Assembly: GCA_904420585.1 (NCBI GenBank)
Contig: CAJFVX010000064.1
Location: forward strand, 1-51,794
Source: Candidatus Howiella intestinavium
GTDB taxonomy: Bacteria > Bacillota > Clostridia > Oscillospirales > Acutalibacteraceae
Direction: 5' to 3'
Length of the DNA stretch: 51,794 nucleotides
The notes under the pieces were generated by a model. That model did no database searches. It worked only from the letters and a program-made list of their open reading frames with translations, and had not been told where the DNA came from. Of the stretch, positions 33,568 to 42,300 are shown piece after piece. Position 1 is the first letter of the stretch; every line of letters begins with the position of its first letter. The position numbers and the translations under genes are program-made.

Positions 33568-35424
33568 ATGGATTATCCTTTATTGCGTCAAATCCAATCG
33601 CCGGAGGATTTGAAACAGCTGGCGCCTGAACAGCTTCCGTCCCTGTGCGGGGAAATCCGGCAGCTGTTTCTTCATACTTTGTCGGAAACCGGCGGACATC
33701 TGGCCTCCAACCTGGGCGCCGTGGAGCTGACCGTCGCCATACATCGGGTTTTTCGTTCCCCTGAGGATGCGATTATATTTGACGTAGGCCATCAGTGCTA
33801 TACGCATAAGCTGCTCACCGGCCGCCGGGAACAGTTTTCCACCCTGCGCAAAGAAAACGGGCTCTCCGGCTTTATGCGGCCGGAAGAGAGCATCCACGAC
33901 CCCATTGTGACGGGACACAGCAGCAATTCCATATCGGCGGCCCTGGGTATTGCCCAGGGAAAGCGCCTGTCCGGCCAGCCGGGGTACGCCGTGGCTGTGG
34001 TAGGCGACGGCGCCATGACCGGCGGCATGATTTATGAGGCGCTGAACAATGCCGGCCGGAGCAAGGAAAACCTTGTGGTGATCCTCAACGACAATAAGAT
34101 GTCCATTTCCAAGAACATGGGCGCCCTGGCCCGGTATCTGACCGTTATCCGCACAAGGCCATCTTACTATAAATTCAAAAAGGCCGTGGAGCGGATGGTC
34201 AGGCGCCTGCCCCTGGTGGGGAATTCCTTATATAACAGCCTGCGCAATTCCAAATTTCTCTTAAAAAATGCCATTTATCATTCGAACATTTTTGAAAGTT
34301 TCGGATTTCACTATCTGGGTCCGGTGGACGGCCATGATTTGAACCGCCTTATCCCTGTGCTGGAGCGTGCCAGAGAGGAAGAAAGGCCGGTTTTGATCCA
34401 TGTGAGCACGGTGAAGGGGAAGGGCTACCATTTCGCGGAAAAGGATCCGGGCGCTTATCACGGAGTGCCGGCTTTCGATATTGAAACCGGCAGTTATGCG
34501 GCCGGCGGCCCCACCTTTTCTGACCTATTCGGCCAGCTGCTTTGTGAGCGGGCGCAGAAGGATATGCGGGTCTGCGCCATTACGGCGGCTATGACCAGCG
34601 GCACCGGCCTTTCCGAGTTTTCCCGAAGGTTTCCCGAACGCTTTTTTGACGTGGGAATTGCGGAGGAACACGCCGTCACCTTTGGCGCGGGGCTGGCGCA
34701 AAGCGGTATGCGGCCGGTCTTTGCCGTATACTCCTCCTTCCTCCAGCGAGGGTATGATCAGATTATCCACGACGTGGCTATCCAGGGCCTGCCGCTGATT
34801 TTGGCGGTGGACCGGGCCGGCATCGTCGGGGAGGACGGAGAGACCCACCAGGGCCTCTTTGACAGCGCCTTTTTGAGCGCCATTCCAGGTATTACCGTAT
34901 ATGCTCCAGCCAGCTTTTCCGATTTGCGGCTGGCCTTTGACAAGGCCATGGCTGCCGACAGCCATCCCACCGTCATCCGCTACCCCAAGGGACGGGAGCC
35001 GGAACTGCCGGCCGACTATCAGACTGTGGATGCCCCCTTTGTCCTGTATGGGGACAGACAGGCCGAATGTGTTCTCGTGACCTATGGCCGCCTTTTTTCC
35101 CAAGCCTGCAAGGCGCGGGCGCTGTTGGCAGAAAAGGGGATTCCCCTGGCTGTTTTAAAGCTAAACCGGATAAAGCCCCTGCCGGCGGAACTGCCGACGG
35201 AACTGTCTGGCTGCGGGCGGGTTTTCTTTTTTGAAGAGGGGATGCAGAACGGCGGCGTGGGAGAGCATTTGGGCGCCATGCTGCTGGAGGCGGGGTATAC
35301 GGGGCAGTATGTCAACATCGGCATACCCGACGAATTTGTACGGCAGTCCACCGTGGCATCGGCTCTGCATAAATATAAGCTGGATGCCGCCTCCATGGCG
35401 GAAATCATAAGCAAAGGGGAATAG
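33568..35424 (+). CDS. dxs: 1-deoxy-D-xylulose-5-phosphate synthase
   Basis: 618 residues, normal length. It condenses pyruvate and glyceraldehyde-3-phosphate with thiamine diphosphate, the first step of the MEP isoprenoid pathway. The ThDP/Mg motif is GDGAMTGGMIYEALNNAG with ILNDNKMSIS. The pyrimidine domain shows DVGIAEEHAVTFGAGLA, and the C-terminal transketolase domain ends in IGIPDEFVRQ. The substrate-side N-terminus HLASNLGAVELTVAIHRVF is intact. The start is ATG 33568, with AAAAAGGAGG 8 bases upstream. The following tlyA gene starts two bases after the stop. Confidence 0.97.
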   Translation: MDYPLLRQIQSPEDLKQLAPEQLPSLCGEIRQLFLHTLSETGGHLASNLGAVELTVAIHRVFRSPEDAIIFDVGHQCYTHKLLTGRREQFSTLRKENGLSGFMRPEESIHDPIVTGHSSNSISAALGIAQGKRLSGQPGYAVAVVGDGAMTGGMIYEALNNAGRSKENLVVILNDNKMSISKNMGALARYLTVIRTRPSYYKFKKAVERMVRRLPLVGNSLYNSLRNSKFLLKNAIYHSNIFESFGFHYLGPVDGHDLNRLIPVLERAREEERPVLIHVSTVKGKGYHFAEKDPGAYHGVPAFDIETGSYAAGGPTFSDLFGQLLCERAQKDMRVCAITAAMTSGTGLSEFSRRFPERFFDVGIAEEHAVTFGAGLAQSGMRPVFAVYSSFLQRGYDQIIHDVAIQGLPLILAVDRAGIVGEDGETHQGLFDSAFLSAIPGITVYAPASFSDLRLAFDKAMAADSHPTVIRYPKGREPELPADYQTVDAPFVLYGDRQAECVLVTYGRLFSQACKARALLAEKGIPLAVLKLNRIKPLPAELPTELSGCGRVFFFEEGMQNGGVGEHLGAMLLEAGYTGQYVNIGIPDEFVRQSTVASALHKYKLDAASMAEIISKGE

Positions 35425-35426
35425 GC

Positions 35427-36254
35427 ATGTCCCAGAAAATACGATTGGACCAGGCCGTCCTGGCGCGGGGGCTGGCCGAGAGCCGGGAACGGGCCAAGGC
35501 CTATATTATGGCTGGTGTGGTTTATGTCAACAACCAAAAGGCGGATAAGGCCGGTATGACCGTATCGGAGACGGACACCATCGAGGTGCGGGCCAACCCT
35601 CTGCAATATGTCAGCCGGGGCGGACTGAAGCTGGAGAAAGCCATGCAGGCCTTCGGGCTGTCCCTTACGGGGAAAATCTGCGCGGATATAGGCGCCTCTA
35701 CCGGCGGTTTTACCGACTGTATGCTGCAGAACGGCGCGCAGAAGGTGTATGCAGTGGATGTGGGATACGGGCAGCTGGCCTGGAAACTGCGGATGGATGA
35801 CCGGGTGGTAAATTTAGAGCGAACCAATTTCCGGTATGTGACCCGGGAGCAAATTCCCGAACCCCTCGCCTTTGCGTCGGTGGACGTCTCCTTTATCTCC
35901 CTAACCATCATCCTGCCGGTGCTCTGCGGCCTGATGGAGACGGACGGGGAAGCCGTCTGCTTAATCAAGCCTCAGTTTGAGGCAGGCAGGGAAAAGGTGG
36001 GCAAGAAGGGCGTGGTGCGCGACCCGGCGGTGCATCTGGAGGTCGTGGAGAAGGTGACGGCCTTCGCCTGTTCTCTGGGATTTTCGGTTTTGCACCTGAC
36101 CTATTCGCCCATCAAGGGGCCGGAGGGAAATATAGAATATCTCTGTCACCTGATAAAGGACGGGGCCGGCCGATACGCTGCCGAGCCGCCGGCAGAGGTC
36201 ATCCAGGCCTCCCACGCCGCGTTGGATAAAGCAGGGGCGGCTCAGCCCCAATAA
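35427..36254 (+). CDS. tlyA: TlyA-family rRNA 2'-O-methyltransferase
   Basis: 275 residues. An N-terminal S4 RNA-binding domain (RLDQAVLARGLAESRERAKA) is followed by an FtsJ-type SAM methyltransferase domain with motif I ADIGASTGGFTDCML, acidic YAVDVGYGQLAWKLR, and SVDVSFISLTIILP. Mycobacterial TlyA methylates cytidines in 16S and 23S rRNA; the older annotation as haemolysin reflects secondary effects. It stands in the conserved clostridial block between dxs and nadK. Start ATG 35427 is two bases after the dxs stop, with AAAGGGGA upstream. Confidence 0.92.
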   Translation: MSQKIRLDQAVLARGLAESRERAKAYIMAGVVYVNNQKADKAGMTVSETDTIEVRANPLQYVSRGGLKLEKAMQAFGLSLTGKICADIGASTGGFTDCMLQNGAQKVYAVDVGYGQLAWKLRMDDRVVNLERTNFRYVTREQIPEPLAFASVDVSFISLTIILPVLCGLMETDGEAVCLIKPQFEAGREKVGKKGVVRDPAVHLEVVEKVTAFACSLGFSVLHLTYSPIKGPEGNIEYLCHLIKDGAGRYAAEPPAEVIQASHAALDKAGAAQPQ

Positions 36255-36271
36255 GAAAAGGGGGATACGCC

Positions 36272-37102
36272 ATGCGGGCGGCCATCATACCCAATCTGGA
36301 AAAAATGTATACGGAGGATATCGTCCGCCGCGCGGTGGAGATACTGGCGCAAAACCGGATAGAATCCCTGCTGCCGTCCTCGGTCTATCCCGTCTTTGGG
36401 GTAGGGACTTCCTGCGGCGACCGGGACATCTACCGGCTGGCCGACTGGGTTATCTGCATCGGCGGCGACGGCACGATTTTACATACAGCCAAAAAGGCGG
36501 CGGCGGAAAACAAGCCGGTACTGGGCATCAATGCCGGCCGTGTGGGCTTTATGGCAGGGCTGGAAAGGGATGAACTGGACAAGCTGGCCCTCCTGCGCAC
36601 CGGGGAATACGCTCTGGAAAACCGCATGCTGCTGCAGGCCACGGTGTCCGCCGATGGGAAAACCTTTTACTGCCTGAACGACGCCGTCATATCCAAGGGC
36701 TCTCTGGCCCGCATGATTGATATTACCGTAGACCTGGGTGGGGAACAGATTTCCTATCGGGCGGACGGGCTGATTGCGGCGACCCCCAGCGGCTCCACCG
36801 CTTACTCCATGTCGGCGGGAGGGCCGGTGCTGGATCCTTCCATCGAGAGCATAATTCTGACTCCTATCTGTCCGCATTCTTTGTTTTCCCGTTCTATCCT
36901 CCTTTCCGCAGATGCGCGGATTTCCCTTTCGGCGGCCGGTGCCCCCGGCACGCGGGTGTATTTGAGCGTGGACGGAGAGGAGACCCATCTGCTGGAGCCC
37001 GGGAGCGTGGTGGAAATCCGCCGGGCAGAGGACGTGACGGTGCGCCTTATCAAACTGAAAAAGGATTCTTTTTATCAAACCCTCAGCCGTAAATTGATGT
37101 GA
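36272..37102 (+). CDS. nadK: NAD kinase
   Basis: 276 residues. It phosphorylates NAD+ to NADP+. The diacylglycerol-kinase-type signature GGDGT is at residues 68-72 (WVICIGGDGTILHTAKKA). The NAD-binding block CLNDAVISKGS and the glycine-rich ADGLIAATPSGSTAYSMSAG are complete. The start has AAAAGGGGGA upstream. It is third in the dxs-tlyA-nadK-argR-recN run, with only 17 bases after tlyA. Confidence 0.95.
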   Translation: MRAAIIPNLEKMYTEDIVRRAVEILAQNRIESLLPSSVYPVFGVGTSCGDRDIYRLADWVICIGGDGTILHTAKKAAAENKPVLGINAGRVGFMAGLERDELDKLALLRTGEYALENRMLLQATVSADGKTFYCLNDAVISKGSLARMIDITVDLGGEQISYRADGLIAATPSGSTAYSMSAGGPVLDPSIESIILTPICPHSLFSRSILLSADARISLSAAGAPGTRVYLSVDGEETHLLEPGSVVEIRRAEDVTVRLIKLKKDSFYQTLSRKLM

Positions 37103-37129
37103 GAAAAACCTTGGAAGGGAAGCGGCCAC

Positions 37130-37594
37130 ATGAAGAAACAAAGACAGGAACGAATTCTGGAACTGATCGCCCAGCGCCCCATCGACACGCAGGATGAGCT
37201 GCTGGCCCTGCTGAAACAGGATGGCTATAAGGTTACACAGGCCACGGTGTCCCGGGACATGAAGGAGCTGCGCATCACCAAGACGGTGGATGAGGCCGGC
37301 CAGTCCCGCTACGCGCCGCCCCAGTGGGGAAAGGGCGGAAAAAGCGCGCCCTATTCCGATATATTTGCCCGTTCGGTCATCCGGGTTGACTGCGCCATGA
37401 ACGATGTGGTCATCCACTGCTATTCGGGCATGGCCTCCGGAGCGGCTGCGGCGCTGGACAATATGAACTGGGAGATGGTTATAGGCACATTGGCCGGCGA
37501 CGATACCATCCTGGCCATCACCCGGGATGAAACGTCGGCATTGGAGCTTACGAAGGCCCTGCATACCATGATAGAGGGCGGTACGCATCGGTAA
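37130..37594 (+). CDS. argR: Arginine repressor
   Basis: 154 residues, usual length. The N-terminal winged helix-turn-helix (QERILELIAQRPIDTQDELL, TQATVSRDMKELRI) binds ARG boxes, and the C-terminal oligomerisation and arginine-binding domain carries GTLAGDDTILAITRD. It represses arginine biosynthesis when arginine is bound. The start has GGAAGGGAAG upstream. It sits in its conserved place between nadK and recN. No arginine gene lies in the window. Confidence 0.95.
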   Translation: MKKQRQERILELIAQRPIDTQDELLALLKQDGYKVTQATVSRDMKELRITKTVDEAGQSRYAPPQWGKGGKSAPYSDIFARSVIRVDCAMNDVVIHCYSGMASGAAAALDNMNWEMVIGTLAGDDTILAITRDETSALELTKALHTMIEGGTHR

Positions 37595-37624
37595 AACAAT
37601 CACCTTTTAAGGCGGGCGGTACAC

Positions 37625-39298
37625 ATGCTGAAACAATTATATATTGAAAATATTGCCGTCATTGAGAAAACCTCCCTTCAGCTGGAGGAGGGATTTAATC
37701 TGCTGACCGGCGAGACCGGCGCGGGCAAATCCATCATCATTGATTCCATCCACGCCATCCTGGGCCAGCGCACCTCCCGGGAGCTTATTCGCACAGGCTG
37801 CGAACAGGCCACTGTAACGGCGGTTTTTTCTTGTCCGGGACCGGCGGTCCTTTCCAGACTGGAGGAATTGGGATACCCGCCGGAGGAGGATGACGATCTG
37901 CTTATTCAGCGTACCCTGCGGCAGGACGGAAAGGGCAGCTGCCGCATAGGCGGCCGGCCGGCCACCGTATCCATTCTGCGGGAACTTGGACGGCTTTTGG
38001 TGGATATCCACGGACAGCACGACAGCCAGGCCCTTTTGAACCCGGAAGGGCATCTGGATTTTGTAGACGCCTTAGCCGAAAACAAAGGGATTTTGGAGGA
38101 TTACCGGAATACCTACACGCAGGTGCGGCGGCTGCAAAAGGAGTGGAAGGCGCTGCAGATGGACGATGCGGAAAAGGCCCGCCGCATGGATTTGCTGACT
38201 TTTCAGATAGGCGAACTGGAAGAGGCGGGGCTGCGTCCCGGTGAGCGCGAAGAATTGGCGGCCCGCCGGACGGTTATCCAGAACAGCGAGCATATAGCCG
38301 CCAGCCTGCGTACAGCTTTGGCCGCCATCAGCGGTGAGGAGGAAGGCCCCGGCGCCCTGACCCTTGTTGAGGCGGCCGGGGGTGCTGCCGCCGATGCCGG
38401 CCGGTATCTGGAGGGACTGCCGGAACAGGCCGAGCGCCTGACGGCCATCCAGTACGAACTGGAGGAAATCGCCGACAGGTTCCGGCGGGATTTGGAAGCT
38501 GTCGACTACAATCCCGCAGAACAGGAGCAAATAGAAGAACGTTTGGATCAGCTGTACCGCCTGTCCCGCAAGTACGGCGAAACGGAGGAGGAAATGCTGG
38601 CGTTTCTGGAATCTGCCAGGGCCGAACGGGACGGGATTCAAAGAAGCGAACAAAGACTGGCCCGGCTGGAGGAGGAGTTGGATGCGGCCAAGCTGCAGCT
38701 GCAGCAGAAGGGTGCCCGGCTCACCGAATCCCGGCGGGAAGCCGGAATGGGGCTGGATGCGGCCGTCTGCCGGGAACTTGCCTTTTTAAACATGCCGGAT
38801 GTACAGTTTATCACCCATATAGAACCGGCGGTATACACGGCCGCCGGGGCGGATAAGGTGGAGTTCTTTATTTCCACAAACCCGGGTGAGCCGCCCAAAC
38901 CCTTGTCTAAAATTGCATCGGGCGGCGAACTTTCCCGTATCATGCTGGCGATCAAAAGCGTTCTGGCCAGCCATGATCGGGTGGGAACCCTCATTTTTGA
39001 TGAAATCGATACGGGTGTCAGCGGCCGCGCGGCGCAGAAGGTTGGGATTAAACTCAAAGAGGTTTCCCGGAGCCGGCAGGTAATATGTATTACCCATCTG
39101 GCGCAAATAGCCGCCCTGGCTGACCGGCATATGCTCATCGAAAAGCATGTGCGGGATGGGCGTACATATACGGAGGTCCGCCCTCTGGCAGGGGAGAAAC
39201 GCGTGGAAGAAATCGCGCGCATGATGTCGGGCGGAGAGGTTTCCGAACATCTGCGCAATACGGCCTTGGAAATGCTGGAGGCCGGCAGAAAGGTATAA
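37625..39298 (+). CDS. recN: DNA repair protein RecN
   Basis: 557 residues, full length. An SMC-like ATPase in double-strand break repair. The Walker A loop GETGAGKSIIIDSIHAILG begins at about residue 30. Two coiled-coil stretches flank the centre (residues about 160-225 and 290-365). The ABC signature ASGGELSRIMLAIKS and Walker B TLIFDEIDTGVSG follow, then the VICITHLAQIAALAD switch region. The start ATG 37625 has AAGGCGGG upstream. It is the last gene of the operon, closed by the hairpin at 39320. The spoIVB/spo0A genes that often follow in spore formers are replaced here by a convergent rhamnosidase gene. Confidence 0.96.
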   Translation: MLKQLYIENIAVIEKTSLQLEEGFNLLTGETGAGKSIIIDSIHAILGQRTSRELIRTGCEQATVTAVFSCPGPAVLSRLEELGYPPEEDDDLLIQRTLRQDGKGSCRIGGRPATVSILRELGRLLVDIHGQHDSQALLNPEGHLDFVDALAENKGILEDYRNTYTQVRRLQKEWKALQMDDAEKARRMDLLTFQIGELEEAGLRPGEREELAARRTVIQNSEHIAASLRTALAAISGEEEGPGALTLVEAAGGAAADAGRYLEGLPEQAERLTAIQYELEEIADRFRRDLEAVDYNPAEQEQIEERLDQLYRLSRKYGETEEEMLAFLESARAERDGIQRSEQRLARLEEELDAAKLQLQQKGARLTESRREAGMGLDAAVCRELAFLNMPDVQFITHIEPAVYTAAGADKVEFFISTNPGEPPKPLSKIASGGELSRIMLAIKSVLASHDRVGTLIFDEIDTGVSGRAAQKVGIKLKEVSRSRQVICITHLAQIAALADRHMLIEKHVRDGRTYTEVRPLAGEKRVEEIARMMSGGEVSEHLRNTALEMLEAGRKV

Positions 39299-39319
39299 CG
39301 CCAAACATATAAGACAGAA

Positions 39320-39355
39320 GAAAGGGTCTGTTCCACATTCGGAACAGGCCCTTTC
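39320..39355. terminator. Bidirectional terminator between recN and GH78
   Basis: GAAAGGGTCTGTTCC (39320-39334) pairs with GGAACAGGCCCTTTC (39341-39355), with one G-T pair. Pyrimidine-rich but short T tracts lie on both sides. Confidence 0.75.
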
Positions 39356-39369
39356 TATACCATTGAAAT

Positions 39370-42300
39370 TTATTGGGAATTTCTTGCCAGGACTCTGCAG
39401 AGTGCCATTACATCGGTAATCGCAATATCCATATCACCACCCAGGCTTCCCAGGAAAATCTCTTCCTCCGTAGGCTCCTGGTCGGCCGCCTTCCGTGCTA
39501 TTACCCTGCACAGCGCCATTACATCCTGGATATCCACCGTTCGGCTCTTGTTCAAGTCGCCCAAAGGATAAATATCCAGTTCCAGGCTGCCGCTTACCGA
39601 CGGGTCGGCAGTCGACGTGGCTGTAATGGTTAGGTATTCGGCCGTTTCATCGGAAGCTACGGTCAGCATTCCGTTGGGACCGATGAAGGTGCCGGACTCA
39701 CTGCCGGTCACACTCCAGGTCACCGAGGGATCCATGTCGCCCGTGGTGGTGACCTTTGCCTGCAGCTGCAGGGTCTTGCTGGGGACGGCAAAGTTCATAT
39801 CGGCCGAAACCGTTATCGTTTCTATGGCACCTTCGGCCGGCTTCAGAGCAAAGCGATAGCTGCCCGAAGCCAGTTCATAGATTGCTTTCCCGTCTTCATA
39901 CCGCAGGAAGGTTACGCCCTCCGCGTCGGCAGCGCGTACAGCGCCTTCGTAGACAACGGCCCTTTCATCCACCGGCAGATAGAGGGTAGCGGTGGTATTG
40001 GCGGGTACGGTGGTCTTATAGACCAAGTCGCCGTCTTCGTCGAAGGACCAGTCGCTGGTAATGGTGCCGCGGATAGAATCATAAGTGCCCTTGGCGTAGC
40101 TGATATTTTGCGCTTCGTTGACGTAAGGCTCGGGCTGGAGCACAAACTCCTTGAAGCCGGCGGCCTCGTCGCTAAGCTCGATGCCCAGCATGTCGGTGAA
40201 CATCCATTCCACCACCGAACCGAAGGCGTAGTGATTCAGGGAATTCATACCGGCCTTGTCGTTGTCGTAATCGATGGTGCCGTCCTCCTTGCAGGAATCC
40301 CAGCGCTCCCAGATGGTGGTGGCGCCCCGTCCGATGGAATAGCCCCAGGAGGGATAGGTGGTGTTGGTCAGCAGTGTGTAAGCCAAATCCGAATATCCGT
40401 AACGGGACAGGGTGGGGCACAGCCGGCTGATGGCCGTAAAGCCCACGGTCAGATGATTCTGATGGTTCCTAATGTTCTCTGCCAGCTTGTCGGCTGCGGT
40501 CTGGCGCATATCCTCGTCCAGCAGGTCAAAGGCCAGTGCCAGCACATAAGCGGCCTGGCTTCCTTCGCCCACCGTACCATCAGCTTTTACATAAGCCCGG
40601 TTGAAGGCCGCCTTGATGTTTTCGAACAGCTCCGCATACTTTTCGGATTTGTCGTTATACGTGCGGTCGCCGGTTTCCTCCAGCAGCACATCGGAAATCT
40701 GCACCATCAGGGAGGCGACGTATCCATAGTAGGCGGTCTGCATTAAGGCAGGCTCGGTATTCTCATTTACACAGAGCCAATCGCCGTAAATGCCGTGGGA
40801 GAGAATATACCCGTTTTGCTTGGAATCGAGGAAATCCATATATTTTTCCATCATCTCGTAGTTTTCCAGAAGGATGCGCACATCTCCGTACTGACGATAG
40901 ATGGTCCAGGGGCAGATGATGCCGCCGTCGGCCCAGGCCGGGTTGCCCGCATGGCCGAAGCCGATGGTGGGCGCGATATCGGTGATGGCGCCGTCATCGT
41001 GCTGCGCATCCCGCACATCGATGAGGAACTTCCGATAGAAAGCTACCGAATCCATGTTGTAAGTACCGGCCCGTACAAAGACCTGGGCGTCTCCCGTGTA
41101 GCCCCGACGTTCGTCCCGCTGGGGACAGTCGGTGGGTACGGAGATGTAGTTGGAACGCTGGCTCCAGAGCACGTTGCTGTACAGCTGGTTGACCATGTCA
41201 TTGGAACTTTCAAAGGTGCTGGTCATGGTCAGGTCGCTGTTCATGGGCAATCCCACAATGTCCTCCGTGGTCAAATCGGCAATATCCATACCGGTGATTT
41301 CGGCATAGCGGAAGCCGTGATAGGTAAAGCGCGGCTGGTAGACCCCTTCGCCGGCCTCGCCCATGATATAGTAATCGGTGGCGCGGGCATCCCGCAGGTT
41401 TTCTACATCCAGATTTCCATTGGCATCCAGCGCTTCACCGTAGCGGATACGGATATTGGTGCCGGGCTCGGCCCTGAGGTTTACCCGAATGACCCCGGCG
41501 AAGTTCTGGCCGAAATCCACGAGGATAACCCCATCCTTTTCCCATACCTTCTGGGCGGGCAGCTCCCCGGTGATGCGGACGGCCGGATCCACCTGGGCGG
41601 TCAAATTCCAGTCGTCGACATCCCGGTTGCGGATATAGGTGTTTTTCCAATCTGCATCCGAAACGGCTGTGGTGGCATAACCTTCCGGCGAACCGCCCAG
41701 CTCCTTGGAAGCGTCGTAGTTTTCCCCGTCGATGATGTCGCCGCCGGTGACAAAGGGATCGGTGTATTTCCAGGAGGTGTCGGTGATAATGCTCTCGGAT
41801 GTGCCATCGGCATAATCGATGACCATACGGCCGATAAACCCGGTCCCCGTGCTGTAGGTCTGGGAGGTCAGGCCGATTTTTCCGCTGAACCAGCCAGGGG
41901 CCACCAGAACGCCCCAGACATTGTCTTCGCCCTGTTTTACAAGGTCGGTGACGTCATAGCCCTGATACTGTACGCGGATAAAGTAATCCGTGGAGCCGGG
42001 GGCCAGATAATCTTCCCCGACCCGCTGGCCGTTAATATGCATCTCATATACGCCCAGGGCCGAGGAATAGATCTTTGCCCGGACGATCTCCTTGTCCTCG
42101 GTGGCGAAGCTCTTGCGCATCAGGGAGGTGGTGGGCGTCACCTGCAGGCAAATTTCGCCGCCCCGGTCGTAGCCGACCTGCAGCATCCCGTCCGTGATGG
42201 TGCCGTTGGTGAAATGGATGGTCATGGGATCGTCGAAATCATCGGAAAACAGCACCGTGCCATCGGGGGTTGTAGCCCGGATGTAATCCACACTGGAACG

